Below, in pieces: positions 32,686-43,601 of a stretch of 64,000 nucleotides of DNA. The notes beneath the pieces are model-generated. The model had not been told where the DNA came from and made no database searches. It was given only the letters and a program-made list of their open reading frames with translations. Within the stretch, counting starts at the first letter, position 1. Every line of letters begins with the position of its first letter. The position numbers and the translations under genes were made by a program. The stretch is from Blepharisma japonicum (taxonomy: Eukaryota; Ciliophora; Heterotrichea; Heterotrichida; Blepharismidae): positions 186,001 to 250,000 of the forward strand of contig CATKHK010000059.1 of the NCBI GenBank assembly GCA_949751835.1. The letters are read 5' to 3'.

Positions 32686-34683
32686 CTAAATAAAGATTTG
32701 GATTGCCAATAATGAAGCCAGGGTAGCTATAATCCCTGACGAATGGTCATATGATTCTTTCATCCATCTCCAAAAGTCCTCCGTATAAATCGACTTCACG
32801 CATTCAGTGTTCGCTTGCAGAGCTGGAAGCTGCAAATACATCGTAAAGTTAGTCGCATAGAAATAATAGGTTTCTAAATTATTCAGGTCTCTCAAGAAGC
32901 ATCTTTCTTCGAACCTGGATTCAGTGTTACAAATCTTATTTTTCGTCATAAGTGTTTTCATATGAATAATTGAGTTCTTTAAGTATATGTCGCCTTCAAA
33001 TGATGGGCAATAGGCGGTGCCAAATTCGTTAAGACCACAGGAGCAGATTTTAGAATAAGTCCCAGTTTTATCAAGACATTTAGCGCCAGGCTGACATTGG
33101 ATTGGATCTGCACTTGGTGACACCGGAGGCTTAGCACAAATTCCTTTTAATGGAGCTGTGGTCGTTGTTAAGTTAGCGAATCCGAAATTGCAAGCTCTTG
33201 AAAACCCAGCTGAGTTTACGTTATTGGTAACGCTCCCTACTGGCAATGAGTAATAAGGAATACAGATTCCAAGGTTACAGGTCATATTGTTCAAACATTC
33301 ATAATCAGAAGCACAGCTGGCGGCTTCAATTTTTTGAGATTCACACACTTTAGAAGTGATGTTGCAGTAAAGGCCTGGATTGCAGTCTTGAACATTTGTA
33401 CAGGCACCTGCTAGAGCCACTCCTGAGCATACCTTATTTTTGCAGGTTCCTGATGCACAGTCTTCATTTTTCTTGCAGTAATCACCAGCGTAGGAAAGCT
33501 GAACAGTAATAGCTGTGCATGTAGAATTTTGATTGGCTTGTGAAGTTGGGCATGCAGTTCCAGTTGAGCATGGATTTAAAGAAAGAATCTCAGTTACCAT
33601 GTAATTAAGCTCTGCCTTTTCGTAGAAAATACATTGCTGAGCATCCCAATTTGTTTTATCAGTTCCACAGAAATAAACCGGACATTGCATAGATGCTGAA
33701 GATGCTGAAAGAGCCGACAGAATATTCCAATAGCTAGAAGTCTCTATCTGCTTTGTGCAGTCTTGGTTTTCCTGTATTAAAGGATATAATTCATTATAAT
33801 AAAGACTATAATTCGCAGCCCATGTGTACCATTGCACCTGGTTTGCTGGGCTCTGAGTAGCAAAGCATTGGTATCCCCACCTTCTGTAGCTATTGCAACC
33901 TGAATTAAGGCTTGCTATTGCTTTCCAAGAGGTAATCATGCTTTGGACGTAGCTATCTCCTTCGAATAGTGGGCAGAAGCTGTCTCCATTTTGATTAAGG
34001 CCACAAGTACAATTTTTATCATACCTACTATCTGAAGAGATGCATTTAGACCCAGGTTTGCATTTCATAGGAAGGGCATTTTCGCTGTGAGGAGCTTTGG
34101 TACATAGAGAAATCTGGTCATCTTCGTTATATACAGCATAGCCTGTGGCACAGGCCATAGAAAAGCCTGTGTCTTTATTCACAAAGTCATTATCTACTTG
34201 AACGCCAGTAGCGACCGAAAAAAGAGACAAACAGACTTGATTAATACAGATAAAACCATTTGCACACTGATCATTGTGGGAGCAAGCGCTTCCTGACTTA
34301 ACTTGGTTAGTGCAAATCTTTTTGACATTATCACAATACATACCTGGCCCGCAATCATATGGATTTACGCATTGCTGGCCTACTGATAAACCTTTGCAGA
34401 TGAATGCTACTTGGTCGCAGCTGCCACTTGTACATTGACTGTTAGTGCTGCAAAACTCTCCTGGATAATTTATAGATGGTTGACGAAGGGAGCAATTTGT
34501 TGATGATCCAGATGGTGTGCATACGTATTCAGGGTAGCAAAGGGTTTGATCGTAACTAGTTGAAGAGTCTTCTCCTGTAGATTCTGAAATACACTCGCCT
34601 TTAGTGTAGCCTTCATTGCATTTATAAGTGGAGCATTGAGAACTCGCTGAAGTAAGGGTGAAGATGAAACATAATAGCCACAT
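32686..34683 (-). CDS. Cysteine-rich secreted or GPI-type surface protein, 665 aa
   Basis: The N-terminus (MWLLCFIFTLTSASSQC) is a good signal peptide. The C-terminus ends in a hydrophobic segment (IIATLASLLAIQIFI) with no charged tail, the layout of a GPI-anchor signal. Between them the protein is Cys-rich and consists of two similar halves (about residues 17-330 and 331-650), each with the order C-x(n)-CxSGxC, GxYC/GxMYCD, a SLxVGxxVxN...AC-G segment and a CxPGxKC...CxCGLNxxG block. Ciliates carry many such surface proteins, but no function can be stated. All Trp are TGG; the stop is TAG, one of only two TAG stops found. A hydrophobic-lined, disulfide-rich ectodomain is inferred. Confidence 0.85.
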   Translation of the reverse strand: MWLLCFIFTLTSASSQCSTYKCNEGYTKGECISESTGEDSSTSYDQTLCYPEYVCTPSGSSTNCSLRQPSINYPGEFCSTNSQCTSGSCDQVAFICKGLSVGQQCVNPYDCGPGMYCDNVKKICTNQVKSGSACSHNDQCANGFICINQVCLSLFSVATGVQVDNDFVNKDTGFSMACATGYAVYNEDDQISLCTKAPHSENALPMKCKPGSKCISSDSRYDKNCTCGLNQNGDSFCPLFEGDSYVQSMITSWKAIASLNSGCNSYRRWGYQCFATQSPANQVQWYTWAANYSLYYNELYPLIQENQDCTKQIETSSYWNILSALSASSASMQCPVYFCGTDKTNWDAQQCIFYEKAELNYMVTEILSLNPCSTGTACPTSQANQNSTCTAITVQLSYAGDYCKKNEDCASGTCKNKVCSGVALAGACTNVQDCNPGLYCNITSKVCESQKIEAASCASDYECLNNMTCNLGICIPYYSLPVGSVTNNVNSAGFSRACNFGFANLTTTTAPLKGICAKPPVSPSADPIQCQPGAKCLDKTGTYSKICSCGLNEFGTAYCPSFEGDIYLKNSIIHMKTLMTKNKICNTESRFEERCFLRDLNNLETYYFYATNFTMYLQLPALQANTECVKSIYTEDFWRWMKESYDHSSGIIATLASLLAIQIFI

Positions 34684-35184
34684 CTGCTGTAATGCTATTT
34701 ATTAGAATTTTTGAAAATTTAATTAAATTAGCCAAAGCTTATGATGAAATAGGCATTTTGATTTAAAACTAAATTTTAAGTCAATATAGAATGTAGAGCT
34801 TTCCTCTACAAAAACATAAAAGTATTTATAAGCCTATGCAAAGAAATTCGATTAAGGCTTTTAGTTTAAATTATTAATATATAGGGAAAAGGTATTGTTA
34901 TAACAGGCCTTAGTCATTTATTATTGAGTCAAACTGATGAATTGTATGAGATAATTAAATTGAATAATAAGATTTATCTCTGATGCATAAGTGTTATTAT
35001 AATTTGAAGTATCATTTGTATCGATTGGCAGTTCTGCACACAGAAGAGGAATATAATGGCGTTTTAGATAAATAGATAATAGGATCATCATATTTATATC
35101 GATTTTATTTAGTCTGCATACACATTATTGAGGTAAAATATTTTAATATAAATTTAGTATCTAATAACTAACTTTTATATGTGA
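34684..35184. other. AT-rich spacer, no gene seen
   Basis: About 500 bp between the surface-protein start and the end of the next minus-strand gene. It has stops in all frames and no repeat or RNA-like structure that I can see; it should contain the surface-protein promoter. Confidence 0.6.
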
Positions 35185-35583
35185 TTAGTATTTTTTGCAA
35201 TTTTCGACAATTTCTAGCCTTCTTTTTTCAAAGTCTTGATTTTCTTTAATAATCCCAATATTATTCAGGACATAAGGTTTCCCAACATCAAGCGCAATTA
35301 CACCTCCTAAAAAGTAAGCTAGACTCATCCCAATAAGAATTCCGGCATAATGAGGCTTGGCATTCTGAGCCTTAATATATGTAAAGGCTATTGTTGATCC
35401 AACTAGTAGCATTCCGTATCCACTCCCTTGTCTTTTTATTGAAACCAGCTCTTTTCTTACACAATCTCGAATTTCTCTATTTGGATTATTGTTGCTAATC
35501 ATATCTCTAAGGAGATCTTGCCTCAATTTATCGCATTGAGCTGCTGTGTAAGGCATCCCAGCCATGATGTCAGGCCTTGACAT
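35185..35583 (-). CDS. Small membrane protein, two predicted helices, 132 aa
   Basis: A frame from ATG 35583 (MSRPDIMAGMPYT; the internal Met at residue 7 or 10 could also start) to TAA 35185. Two hydrophobic segments, about residues 55-70 (GMLLVGSTIAFTYI) and 78-97 (HYAGILIGMSLAYFLGGVIA), suggest a hairpin membrane protein with a charged C-terminal tail (ENQDFEKRRLEIVENCKKY). Small-residue packing (GxxxG-like GILIGMSLAYFLGG) is typical of mitochondrial or ER small membrane proteins. No family is recognised. Its start is head to head with PTPA, 31 bp apart. Confidence 0.75.
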   Translation of the reverse strand: MSRPDIMAGMPYTAAQCDKLRQDLLRDMISNNNPNREIRDCVRKELVSIKRQGSGYGMLLVGSTIAFTYIKAQNAKPHYAGILIGMSLAYFLGGVIALDVGKPYVLNNIGIIKENQDFEKRRLEIVENCKKY

Positions 35584-35614
35584 TATGCTATATTTAATAA
35601 CATTTCACGCGAAA

Positions 35615-36553
35615 ATGGACAATCCCAGGCCAACTTTTGGAGTCCCACAAAAAACTATCACAACAGATCAGCACCTTGCCCAATTCCAAGCATCAGACTG
35701 CAAGAGAAACTTACTTGGTTTTATTTTGAGCCTACAAGATGGTGTTCAAGGTAAGGGAAGATCTCGAACTCAGTGCACACCTAATTGTACAAATATTATT
35801 GCTATAACTGATGCTATTAGCAAATGGGTAGACGAAACACCGCCTCTGGAGAGCCCTCAAAGATACGGAAATAAAGCTTTTACTACGCTTCAACAAAGAA
35901 TTGTGGACTCAGGAAGAGAATTGATTAGGACTCTTCTTTTAACAAAACCATTCGGACAAGAGCTAATTGACAGTCAAGCAGATTTGGAGATTAATACTTA
36001 TCTATCGCAGTCATTTGGAGATCCAATCAGGATTGATTATGGCACAGGGCATGAGCTTAATTTTGTTTCGCTTTTACTTGTGCTGTTTTGTTTGGGGTAC
36101 TTAGAAGACACTGACAGAGCTGCAATAATACATCATATTTTTTGGAGTTATATAACTCTTATGAGAAAAATTCAAACTACTTATAGATTGGAACCTGCTG
36201 GGTCACATGGCGTATGGGGATTAGATGACTATCATTTCCTTCCTTTTTTGTTTGGAGCTTCAGAACTGATTGGAAATGACCAATACACCCCAAACTCAAT
36301 TCATGATGATTTTGCAGTCCAAAGAGAAGCAAATGAATACTTGTATTTCCATTGCATTGATTTCATCAAAAAAGTCAAATCATCAGGACACTTTGGGGAG
36401 CACTCACCTATGCTGAATGATATAAGTGGAGTACCTAATTGGGGAAAAGTCTCAACAGGACTTATCAAGATGTACCAAGCTGAAGTTTTAAACAAGCTCC
36501 CTGTGATGAAGCATTTCTTGTTTGGAAATGTTATAGCCTTTACGCCTAGTTAA
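35615..36553 (+). CDS. PTPA: PP2A phosphatase activator (PTPA)
   Basis: 312 aa from the second candidate ATG (MDNPRPTFGVPQK, 35615). The frame is open from 35564, but that earlier Met lies inside the divergent neighbour's coding region, and the family homology begins at the later one. Conserved PTPA blocks: NKAFTTLQQRI near residue 87, IDYGTGHELNFV near 140, GSHGVWGLDDYHFLPFLFG near 196 (the nucleotide-binding and PP2A-contacting region) and HSPMLNDISGVPNWGKV near 270. PTPA is a prolyl-isomerase-like chaperone that activates the PP2A catalytic subunit with ATP/Mg. All Trp codons are TGG; TAA stop, 29 bp tail to tail with CDC5L. Confidence 0.93.
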   Translation: MDNPRPTFGVPQKTITTDQHLAQFQASDCKRNLLGFILSLQDGVQGKGRSRTQCTPNCTNIIAITDAISKWVDETPPLESPQRYGNKAFTTLQQRIVDSGRELIRTLLLTKPFGQELIDSQADLEINTYLSQSFGDPIRIDYGTGHELNFVSLLLVLFCLGYLEDTDRAAIIHHIFWSYITLMRKIQTTYRLEPAGSHGVWGLDDYHFLPFLFGASELIGNDQYTPNSIHDDFAVQREANEYLYFHCIDFIKKVKSSGHFGEHSPMLNDISGVPNWGKVSTGLIKMYQAEVLNKLPVMKHFLFGNVIAFTPS

Positions 36554-36582
36554 TTTTAAACATATTCTTTAATTAGCTCTAT

Positions 36583-38775
<2,193 letters not shown>

Positions 38776-38904
38776 TTATAATGAAATATAATTTAGCATA
38801 GATTAATAATGTCTTTAAGTATTTACAATTTTAGCTGGGCTCAAAATCATAAACTCTAAAAAATAATAAACTTGCTAAAGAGATATAATAAAATTTGTTA
38901 ATAA

Positions 38905-39255
38905 ATGAATTATTTAGAAATAGGGAAAAGAGAAGTATTTTTTATCTAGCTTTATAAATTTCGAGCAGAAAAATCACTGAATTTTGTTCCAGACCCACCT
39001 AATCCTGTAATTGAATCTCCACAATTTGAAAATGATTATCCTACAAAGATACTGGAGCTTGAATCAGAAATTAAGCGCTTGAATGAAGAAAATCTACGAT
39101 TGAGAGCTCAACTAGCAGAGAAAAACCAGCCAGATTTAAGAATTGAGCTTAAAGATCCTCAAGAATTTTTAAAAGAAGAAAAAGTATTCTACGAAAATAT
39201 TATAAAGGAGCTTTCTCGAGAAATAGTAAAGCTAACTCCTCCTAGAAGGAAATAG
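38905..39255 (+). CDS. Small coiled-coil protein, 111 aa, 10-codon first exon
   Basis: Joined from 38905-38934 and 38950-39255 across a 15-nt intron whose last codon is an in-frame TAG. The product begins MNYLEIGKRE|LYKFRAEKSL, has a Pro-rich stretch (FVPDPPNPVIESP), then a leucine-heptad coiled coil (KILELESEIKRLNEENLRLR) and a second helix near the end. The exon 2 frame is open for 101 codons with clear coding composition compared with its flanks, but has no internal ATG until the intron is removed, so standard gene finding misses it. Function unknown. Stop TAG. It lies between CDC5L (start 38766, divergent) and NAXD (convergent). Confidence 0.78.
38935..38949 (+). other. 15-nt intron (GTATTTTTTATCTAG)
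   Basis: Phase 0, GT...AG, with an in-frame TAG at its 3' end. Removing it links the only nearby ATG to the 101-codon coiled-coil frame. Confidence 0.8.
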
Positions 39256-39373
39256 TTCAATTGCCAAAACATTAAATTTATTGCAGAAGAGTTATATTTA
39301 TTAGTAAAAACAAAACTTATATTGATAATCAGAACTTTAATAGTTTCAGAAACATATATTTCTTTCTTTAAAA

Positions 39374-40360
39374 TTATAAGCTAGGATCTAAAGATAGTGC
39401 TTCAGCTACAACTTCTGGCAGCACTTTTATAATATCTGGCGCTGTTAATGATCTTCCTCTTTTGCAGAAAGCAACATAAGCGCATCTCTTCATAAGCATG
39501 CTTGCTGCTACAACTCCATCGATCATTTCTAAAGAGTTTCTAACAGCATTGTGGCTTAAAGTAGCTATGATTCCAGCTAAAATATCACCTTGACCTCCAC
39601 ATCTTTTTCGACTTCCTGGAGTGCTTACGCATACAACTTTTTCTCCGTTTGTGATTATATCGATTTGTCCTTTCTGGAAAATGATATTTCCTAGTCTTCT
39701 TGCAAGCCTTACGGTGCTGGAGACCATTGGATCATTGGCTGGAAGCTCTGTAATTTCTCTTTCTAAGCACCTGTATTCTTGATTTGGCAAAGGCTCATTA
39801 ATATAAGCATCCCACAGTCGCTTGAACTCGTTCGGGTTTGGTGTTATCACTGCAGATTGATGTCCAGCTAAAATATCAATATTTTTGCACAGAATTGTGA
39901 TCCCATCAGCATCAACTACAATGATTTTTCCTTGCTCTTTTCCAAGAGTCAGAAGCCTTGGTGTTAGATGATCTGCTAAAAATACGTCTTTTCCTAATCC
40001 GCAGCCTACAATCAATGTATGCATTGAAGGATACCACCTAGACACTTCTTCAGATATTTTTTCTACTGCTTTAGGCCACAAACTTTGGTCGGAAAGTTCA
40101 GGGTTTTCGTTGGCAGCTTTTAGAACTGGGTGGACAATGATTTCCGGAGAATAGCATTTAATTGGAATCCCAGCATTAGAAGTACAGAAAAGATGTGCAA
40201 GATCAGCGCCTGACCTCAAACACGAAGCTGCTGCATAATAAGGAGCTCCTGTGTACTCTAGACATCCACCTATGACTGAAATTTTACCATTAGCTCCTTT
40301 TTGCTGCCCAAGTTCACCGTAAATAGCTCTTATCATCTTTGGGAATATAAAATTACGCAT
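39374..40360 (-). CDS. NAXD: ATP-dependent NAD(P)H-hydrate dehydratase
   Basis: 328 aa of the ribokinase-like YjeF C-terminal family. It repairs damaged hydrated NADH/NADPH using ATP or ADP. Motifs: GKISVIGGCLEYTGAPYYAA near residue 24, the SGADLAHLFC strand, CYSPEIIVHP, VGCGLGKD near 117, ITPNPNEFKRLW near 170 and the catalytic CGGQGDILAGIIAT near 252, where the Asp is the general base. A Met at residue 9 (MIRAIYGELG) is an alternative start; the first nine residues (MRNFIFPKM) do not form an obvious long presequence. No epimerase (NAXE) domain is fused. Trp are TGG, stop TAA. Confidence 0.93.
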   Translation of the reverse strand: MRNFIFPKMIRAIYGELGQQKGANGKISVIGGCLEYTGAPYYAAASCLRSGADLAHLFCTSNAGIPIKCYSPEIIVHPVLKAANENPELSDQSLWPKAVEKISEEVSRWYPSMHTLIVGCGLGKDVFLADHLTPRLLTLGKEQGKIIVVDADGITILCKNIDILAGHQSAVITPNPNEFKRLWDAYINEPLPNQEYRCLEREITELPANDPMVSSTVRLARRLGNIIFQKGQIDIITNGEKVVCVSTPGSRKRCGGQGDILAGIIATLSHNAVRNSLEMIDGVVAASMLMKRCAYVAFCKRGRSLTAPDIIKVLPEVVAEALSLDPSL

Positions 40361-40514
40361 TTATCAACAATCCAGAAGTTGAAAAAGCTGATACTATATC
40401 TTACAAGCCTTTTTCTTTAAAAAAAAACGTATATGGTTAAAGAGAATAAAATTTTGCTAACACCATAGATATGGTGATAAAAAATCTGTAAAATGACTCT
40501 CTTATATTTAAAAG

Positions 40515-41039
40515 ATGGAGCAGGTCAAAGTTTCAAACATTATTCGAGACGAATTACTAATTCAAGCAACAAACCTTCAATCAAGAGGTAAGATATTAAG
40601 CTACTGTGATTTATGCGGCAAATCTTTCAATAGTCTAATGATATTGAGAGACCATATGATCAATGAATTTGCAATTGAAAGAGAAATGATTACAATTCTT
40701 AATACAGAATTAGGGTTAGACCCTAATACGCCTTCACCAAAAGGTGAACTCTATGGAGAGCAAGGCCTAAAAACGCCTTACAGATGCGCCACTTGTCACA
40801 AAATTTTTGAAAGTCGTCAAGGCTTGAATCAGCATGTAGGGAAAAAGCATACAATTAATGCAAAAAACTCCATATGCGAGGTATGTGGAAAGCTTTTTAC
40901 ACACAAGTATGCGTTGAAATTTCACTGTGATCAAGTGCACGAAACAGCAAAAAGAGTCAACTGTAAACTCTGCGGATACATGGCTTATAACAAGTATAAG
41001 CTGAAGAAACATGTACAAAAACGTCATGCAAATATTTAA
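40515..41039 (+). CDS. C2H2 zinc-finger protein, 174 aa
   Basis: Four fingers are visible: CDLCGKSFNSLMILRDH near residue 34 (the second His is not at the normal spacing), CATCHKIFESRQGLNQHVGKKH near 93, CEVCGKLFTHKYALKFHCDQVH near 122 and CKLCGYMAYNKYKLKKHVQKRH near 151. The last three are regular C-x2-C-x12-H-x3/4-H fingers in tandem, typical of nucleic-acid binding. An acidic/polar linker of about 40 residues separates finger 1 from finger 2. Whether it is a transcription factor, RNA-binding or chromatin protein cannot be told. TAA stop. Confidence 0.85.
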   Translation: MEQVKVSNIIRDELLIQATNLQSRGKILSYCDLCGKSFNSLMILRDHMINEFAIEREMITILNTELGLDPNTPSPKGELYGEQGLKTPYRCATCHKIFESRQGLNQHVGKKHTINAKNSICEVCGKLFTHKYALKFHCDQVHETAKRVNCKLCGYMAYNKYKLKKHVQKRHANI

Positions 41040-41088
41040 ATTAACAATTTTCTTTACTTATATTGAAATTTTTTAATTGATTTTATAA

Positions 41089-41736
41089 ATGTCCATATTT
41101 GATGAATATGAAGAAATAGAGTTTGAAGGAAAAAACCCTGAATTTTCGAAAATTGAAACCAAGCAGAATACATCAAAATTGGCTCCAAAAATCTTAAAAA
41201 TACCAAGTTTGCCTATAATTGCTACAGATAAGAACACATATGACTATGAAAGTTTGTTGAATCAAGTGTCACCGAGACTATTAAAGCAATCTTTTATGAG
41301 TGAAATTACAAAGGGCAAGCCAAAAACAATTAGTAAAGCCAAAACAAAGGAAATTGTAGATAGGCTCTATAATGAGAGGAATTTAAACCCAAGAAAGATA
41401 GTTGAAAAAGGCTTACGTAAACAATTTAGCAAAACGAAATGAACTTCTTTTTCGCCTCTCAGGAATCAGAGTCCTAAGCCTTTGGTTGAAGGTCTTTCAC
41501 CGATCCACGAAAATCCAGAGAGTTCTTTAAAATCTTTTACTGATGCAAGTAATACAAAAAAGAAATTTGATTATTTGGGCGAATTTGAAGCAGAATTTCC
41601 TATTTTTGAAGAAAAGTGCAAACCCAAGCAGCTTGGAAGCAAGCCTGCATATTTGCGGCTGTATGAAGACTCTATATGAAAGAGAAAATTAAAGCTTTAT
41701 CAATGCAATTCAAATGCTAGAATTTTGACTAAGTAA
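41089..41736 (+). CDS. Unknown basic protein, 215 aa (UGA=Trp)
   Basis: From ATG 41089 to TAA 41734-41736 with TGA read as Trp at 41440-41442 (SKTKWTSFSP) and 41677-41679 (EDSIWKRKL). The N-terminus is acidic (MSIFDEYEEIEFEGKNPEF); the middle is Lys-rich and predicted helical (KAKTKEIVDRLYNERNLNP); the C-terminal part is disordered. No domain is recognised. Without reassigning TGA the frame would end at residue 117. It lies in tandem 49 bp after the zinc-finger gene. Confidence 0.72.
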
Positions 41737-42058
41737 GTTACCTTATAATAAATTTATATTTTAATATTAGAAATAATACAAACATTTATTGGTATGATTT
41801 TATGTAGAAAAACATAATTATATAAAATAATATAGTAATCCTAAGGATTTCACTAATATATAGTAATTAGCAATAGCAGAACTAAGAATAAGCTTTATAC
41901 TTTGGCAAATGTAATTATCAAATAAATAATTTAATTTCACCTTAATTAATATTCTAGCTCTTAAGTTAATTCTAGCCACATTAAAATGTGAAGCAAATTA
42001 GCAAGTCCCAATAGCTTGACATTTATAAATTTACCTTCTTTTGAATATTGAGATTTAA
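41737..42058. other. AT-rich spacer, no gene seen
   Basis: About 320 bp of A/T-rich sequence between the unknown basic protein and the cyclase relic. Stops occur in all frames; the 5' part expected of the cyclase (membrane region) is not detectable here. Confidence 0.55.
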
Positions 42059-42998
42059 ATGGCCAAAATAAGTAATGAAAACTGGAGAGAGATTGAATTG
42101 TCAGGGAGCTCTCCAATAATATCATTGCTTTTTATGGAAAACAATGCTAGTTCTGGGGATACACCTTAGTAAGCTTTCTCCCTCAGGGATTTTCATTTTT
42201 GGGTGACTTTAGCGTTTTTTAACACGAATCTATCTTTAAGTATAGCAAAAGCACTTCTTGTCTTAGGATTTTCTATTATAAATACCTCAGCTGCGTTTGG
42301 AAGAGAAAAAAATTTGAGGACTTATTTTAACAAGCAGATATTGGCTGAGAAAGAAATAGAAAAGACTGATAAGCTACTCACACAAATGATGCCTCATGTA
42401 ACAGAAAATATGAAACAAGGAAAAGCTATTACAGATAGGTTGTTTAGGATAAATTCACATTTTGCTGATATTGCTGGCTTTACAGTTTGAAGTTCTAATA
42501 AAACTCCCAAAGACGTAGTAGGGAATGCTTTCTGAGCGTTTACCAGATTTGATAAAATGTGTGCAAATCATAATGTTTATAAAGTTCATACTATTGGAGA
42601 TTGCTATGTAGTTATGGGGTATAATGGGAATGAATCAAGAGACTCAGCACAGGAATGCTTGAATATGATCAATATGGTAAAGCCATGATAGAAATTATAG
42701 AAGAGGTTAATAGAGAAAATAATAGCAAATTAAAAATGAGAATTGGGCTGCATACTGTTGAAGTCATAGCTGGGATCATTGGAACTACTATTGTTAGATA
42801 TGATATATATAGCCCTGATGTTTTGATAACAAATAAAATGGAAAGTTGAGGATTGGTAGGCTCTATTAATGTTCGCGATATTACCAGAGAAAATTGGAAG
42901 AAAGGTATCCATCTATGTTTTCATATGAATTCAATAAGGAAATTAAAGCAAAGTCTATTAAAAGAAAGCACAAGAGTTATTTCATTGAGTTCAAATAA
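42059..42998 (+). pseudogene. Class III nucleotide (guanylyl/adenylyl) cyclase relic
   Basis: The frame at 42059 shows cyclase blocks in order: a hydrophobic helix (SIAKALLVLGFSII), a dimerisation helix (EKEIEKTDKLLTQMMPHV), FADIAGF, FTRFDKMC, YKVHTIGDCYVVMGY, MRIGLHT, TTIVRYDIYSPDVLI and NKMES. It is broken by two adjacent in-frame stops (TAG 42167-42169, TAA 42170-42172), a +1 then -1 shift near 42520-42536 that scrambles MLSE before FTRFDK, a -1 shift near 42676, and a -1 shift near 42890; after the last the expected ending (LEERYPSMFSYEFNKEIKAK, stop TAA 42996-42998) is in another frame. The usual HTG(D/E) is HTVE. The multi-span N-terminus of ciliate cyclases is missing. No 15-nt intron repairs these breaks. 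Confidence 0.82.
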
Positions 42999-43208
42999 AA
43001 AAAGTAATTATAATATGAAAATTAGATCAAGAAGCAATTAATAAATTGCTTGTTTATTTTTTTTCTACTATCTCTATGTGTTGACTACTATGCAATTTTT
43101 TTAAGATTATTAGCTTTTACATAATATCTCATTAAAACTTTGTTTAGGATTCCAATTGGGTGAAATAGTTATTTAAAAATTATGACTTCTAATTATAAAA
43201 TAAAATAG

Positions 43209-43409
43209 ATGGAAGTACAAAAAAGAAGCAACCAGTTTGAAGATGAAGCAAGAAAAAAGCTTCAAGGTTTGGATGTTGGTAAATTACGACAAAGACTTCA
43301 AGCAGTAGAAGGAGACATTAAAAATTTAGAGGATGAGCTTGGGCAAAGAGAAGATCTCTTGCACTTTATTGACGAACTCATAAAAAATAAGAGAAAGAAG
43401 CATAGCTAA
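43209..43409 (+). CDS. Small coiled-coil protein, 66 aa
   Basis: ATG 43209 to TAA 43407-43409. The whole product is one helix with heptads (LDVGKLRQRLQAVEGDIKNLEDELGQ is the core, residues about 21-46) and a basic end (KNKRKKHS). Composition is clearly more coding-like than the A/T flanks. No family is assigned; small helical subunits of larger ciliary or vesicle complexes look like this, but that is a guess. Confidence 0.6.
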   Translation: MEVQKRSNQFEDEARKKLQGLDVGKLRQRLQAVEGDIKNLEDELGQREDLLHFIDELIKNKRKKHS

Positions 43410-43601
43410 AATCTCTAAACGAATAAATTTAAATTTATATGAAATATAATAAAATTTATAGCTAAAACAAGCTAAAGTCCTCATCTAAATTATGGAGAAA
43501 TTAAATGAGTTTTCGAGCAATATAGAACTCAGTATTTATCTTTAAACGCATAAGGTTTAGCTTTTGACTAGAGATGAATAATTTCGAAATTCAATTCAAA
43601 T

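Noticed and set aside
42170-42188. Possible 18-nt intron next to the tandem stops of the cyclase relic
   Set aside because: Splicing it out would still leave a TAG at the join, and 18 nt does not fit the uniform 15-nt size seen elsewhere.
42670-42685. A 15-nt GT...AG match (GTAAAGCCATGATAG) in the cyclase relic
   Set aside because: Excision leads directly to TAG; the cyclase codons (KAMIEII) run through it in the shifted frame, so it is a chance match.
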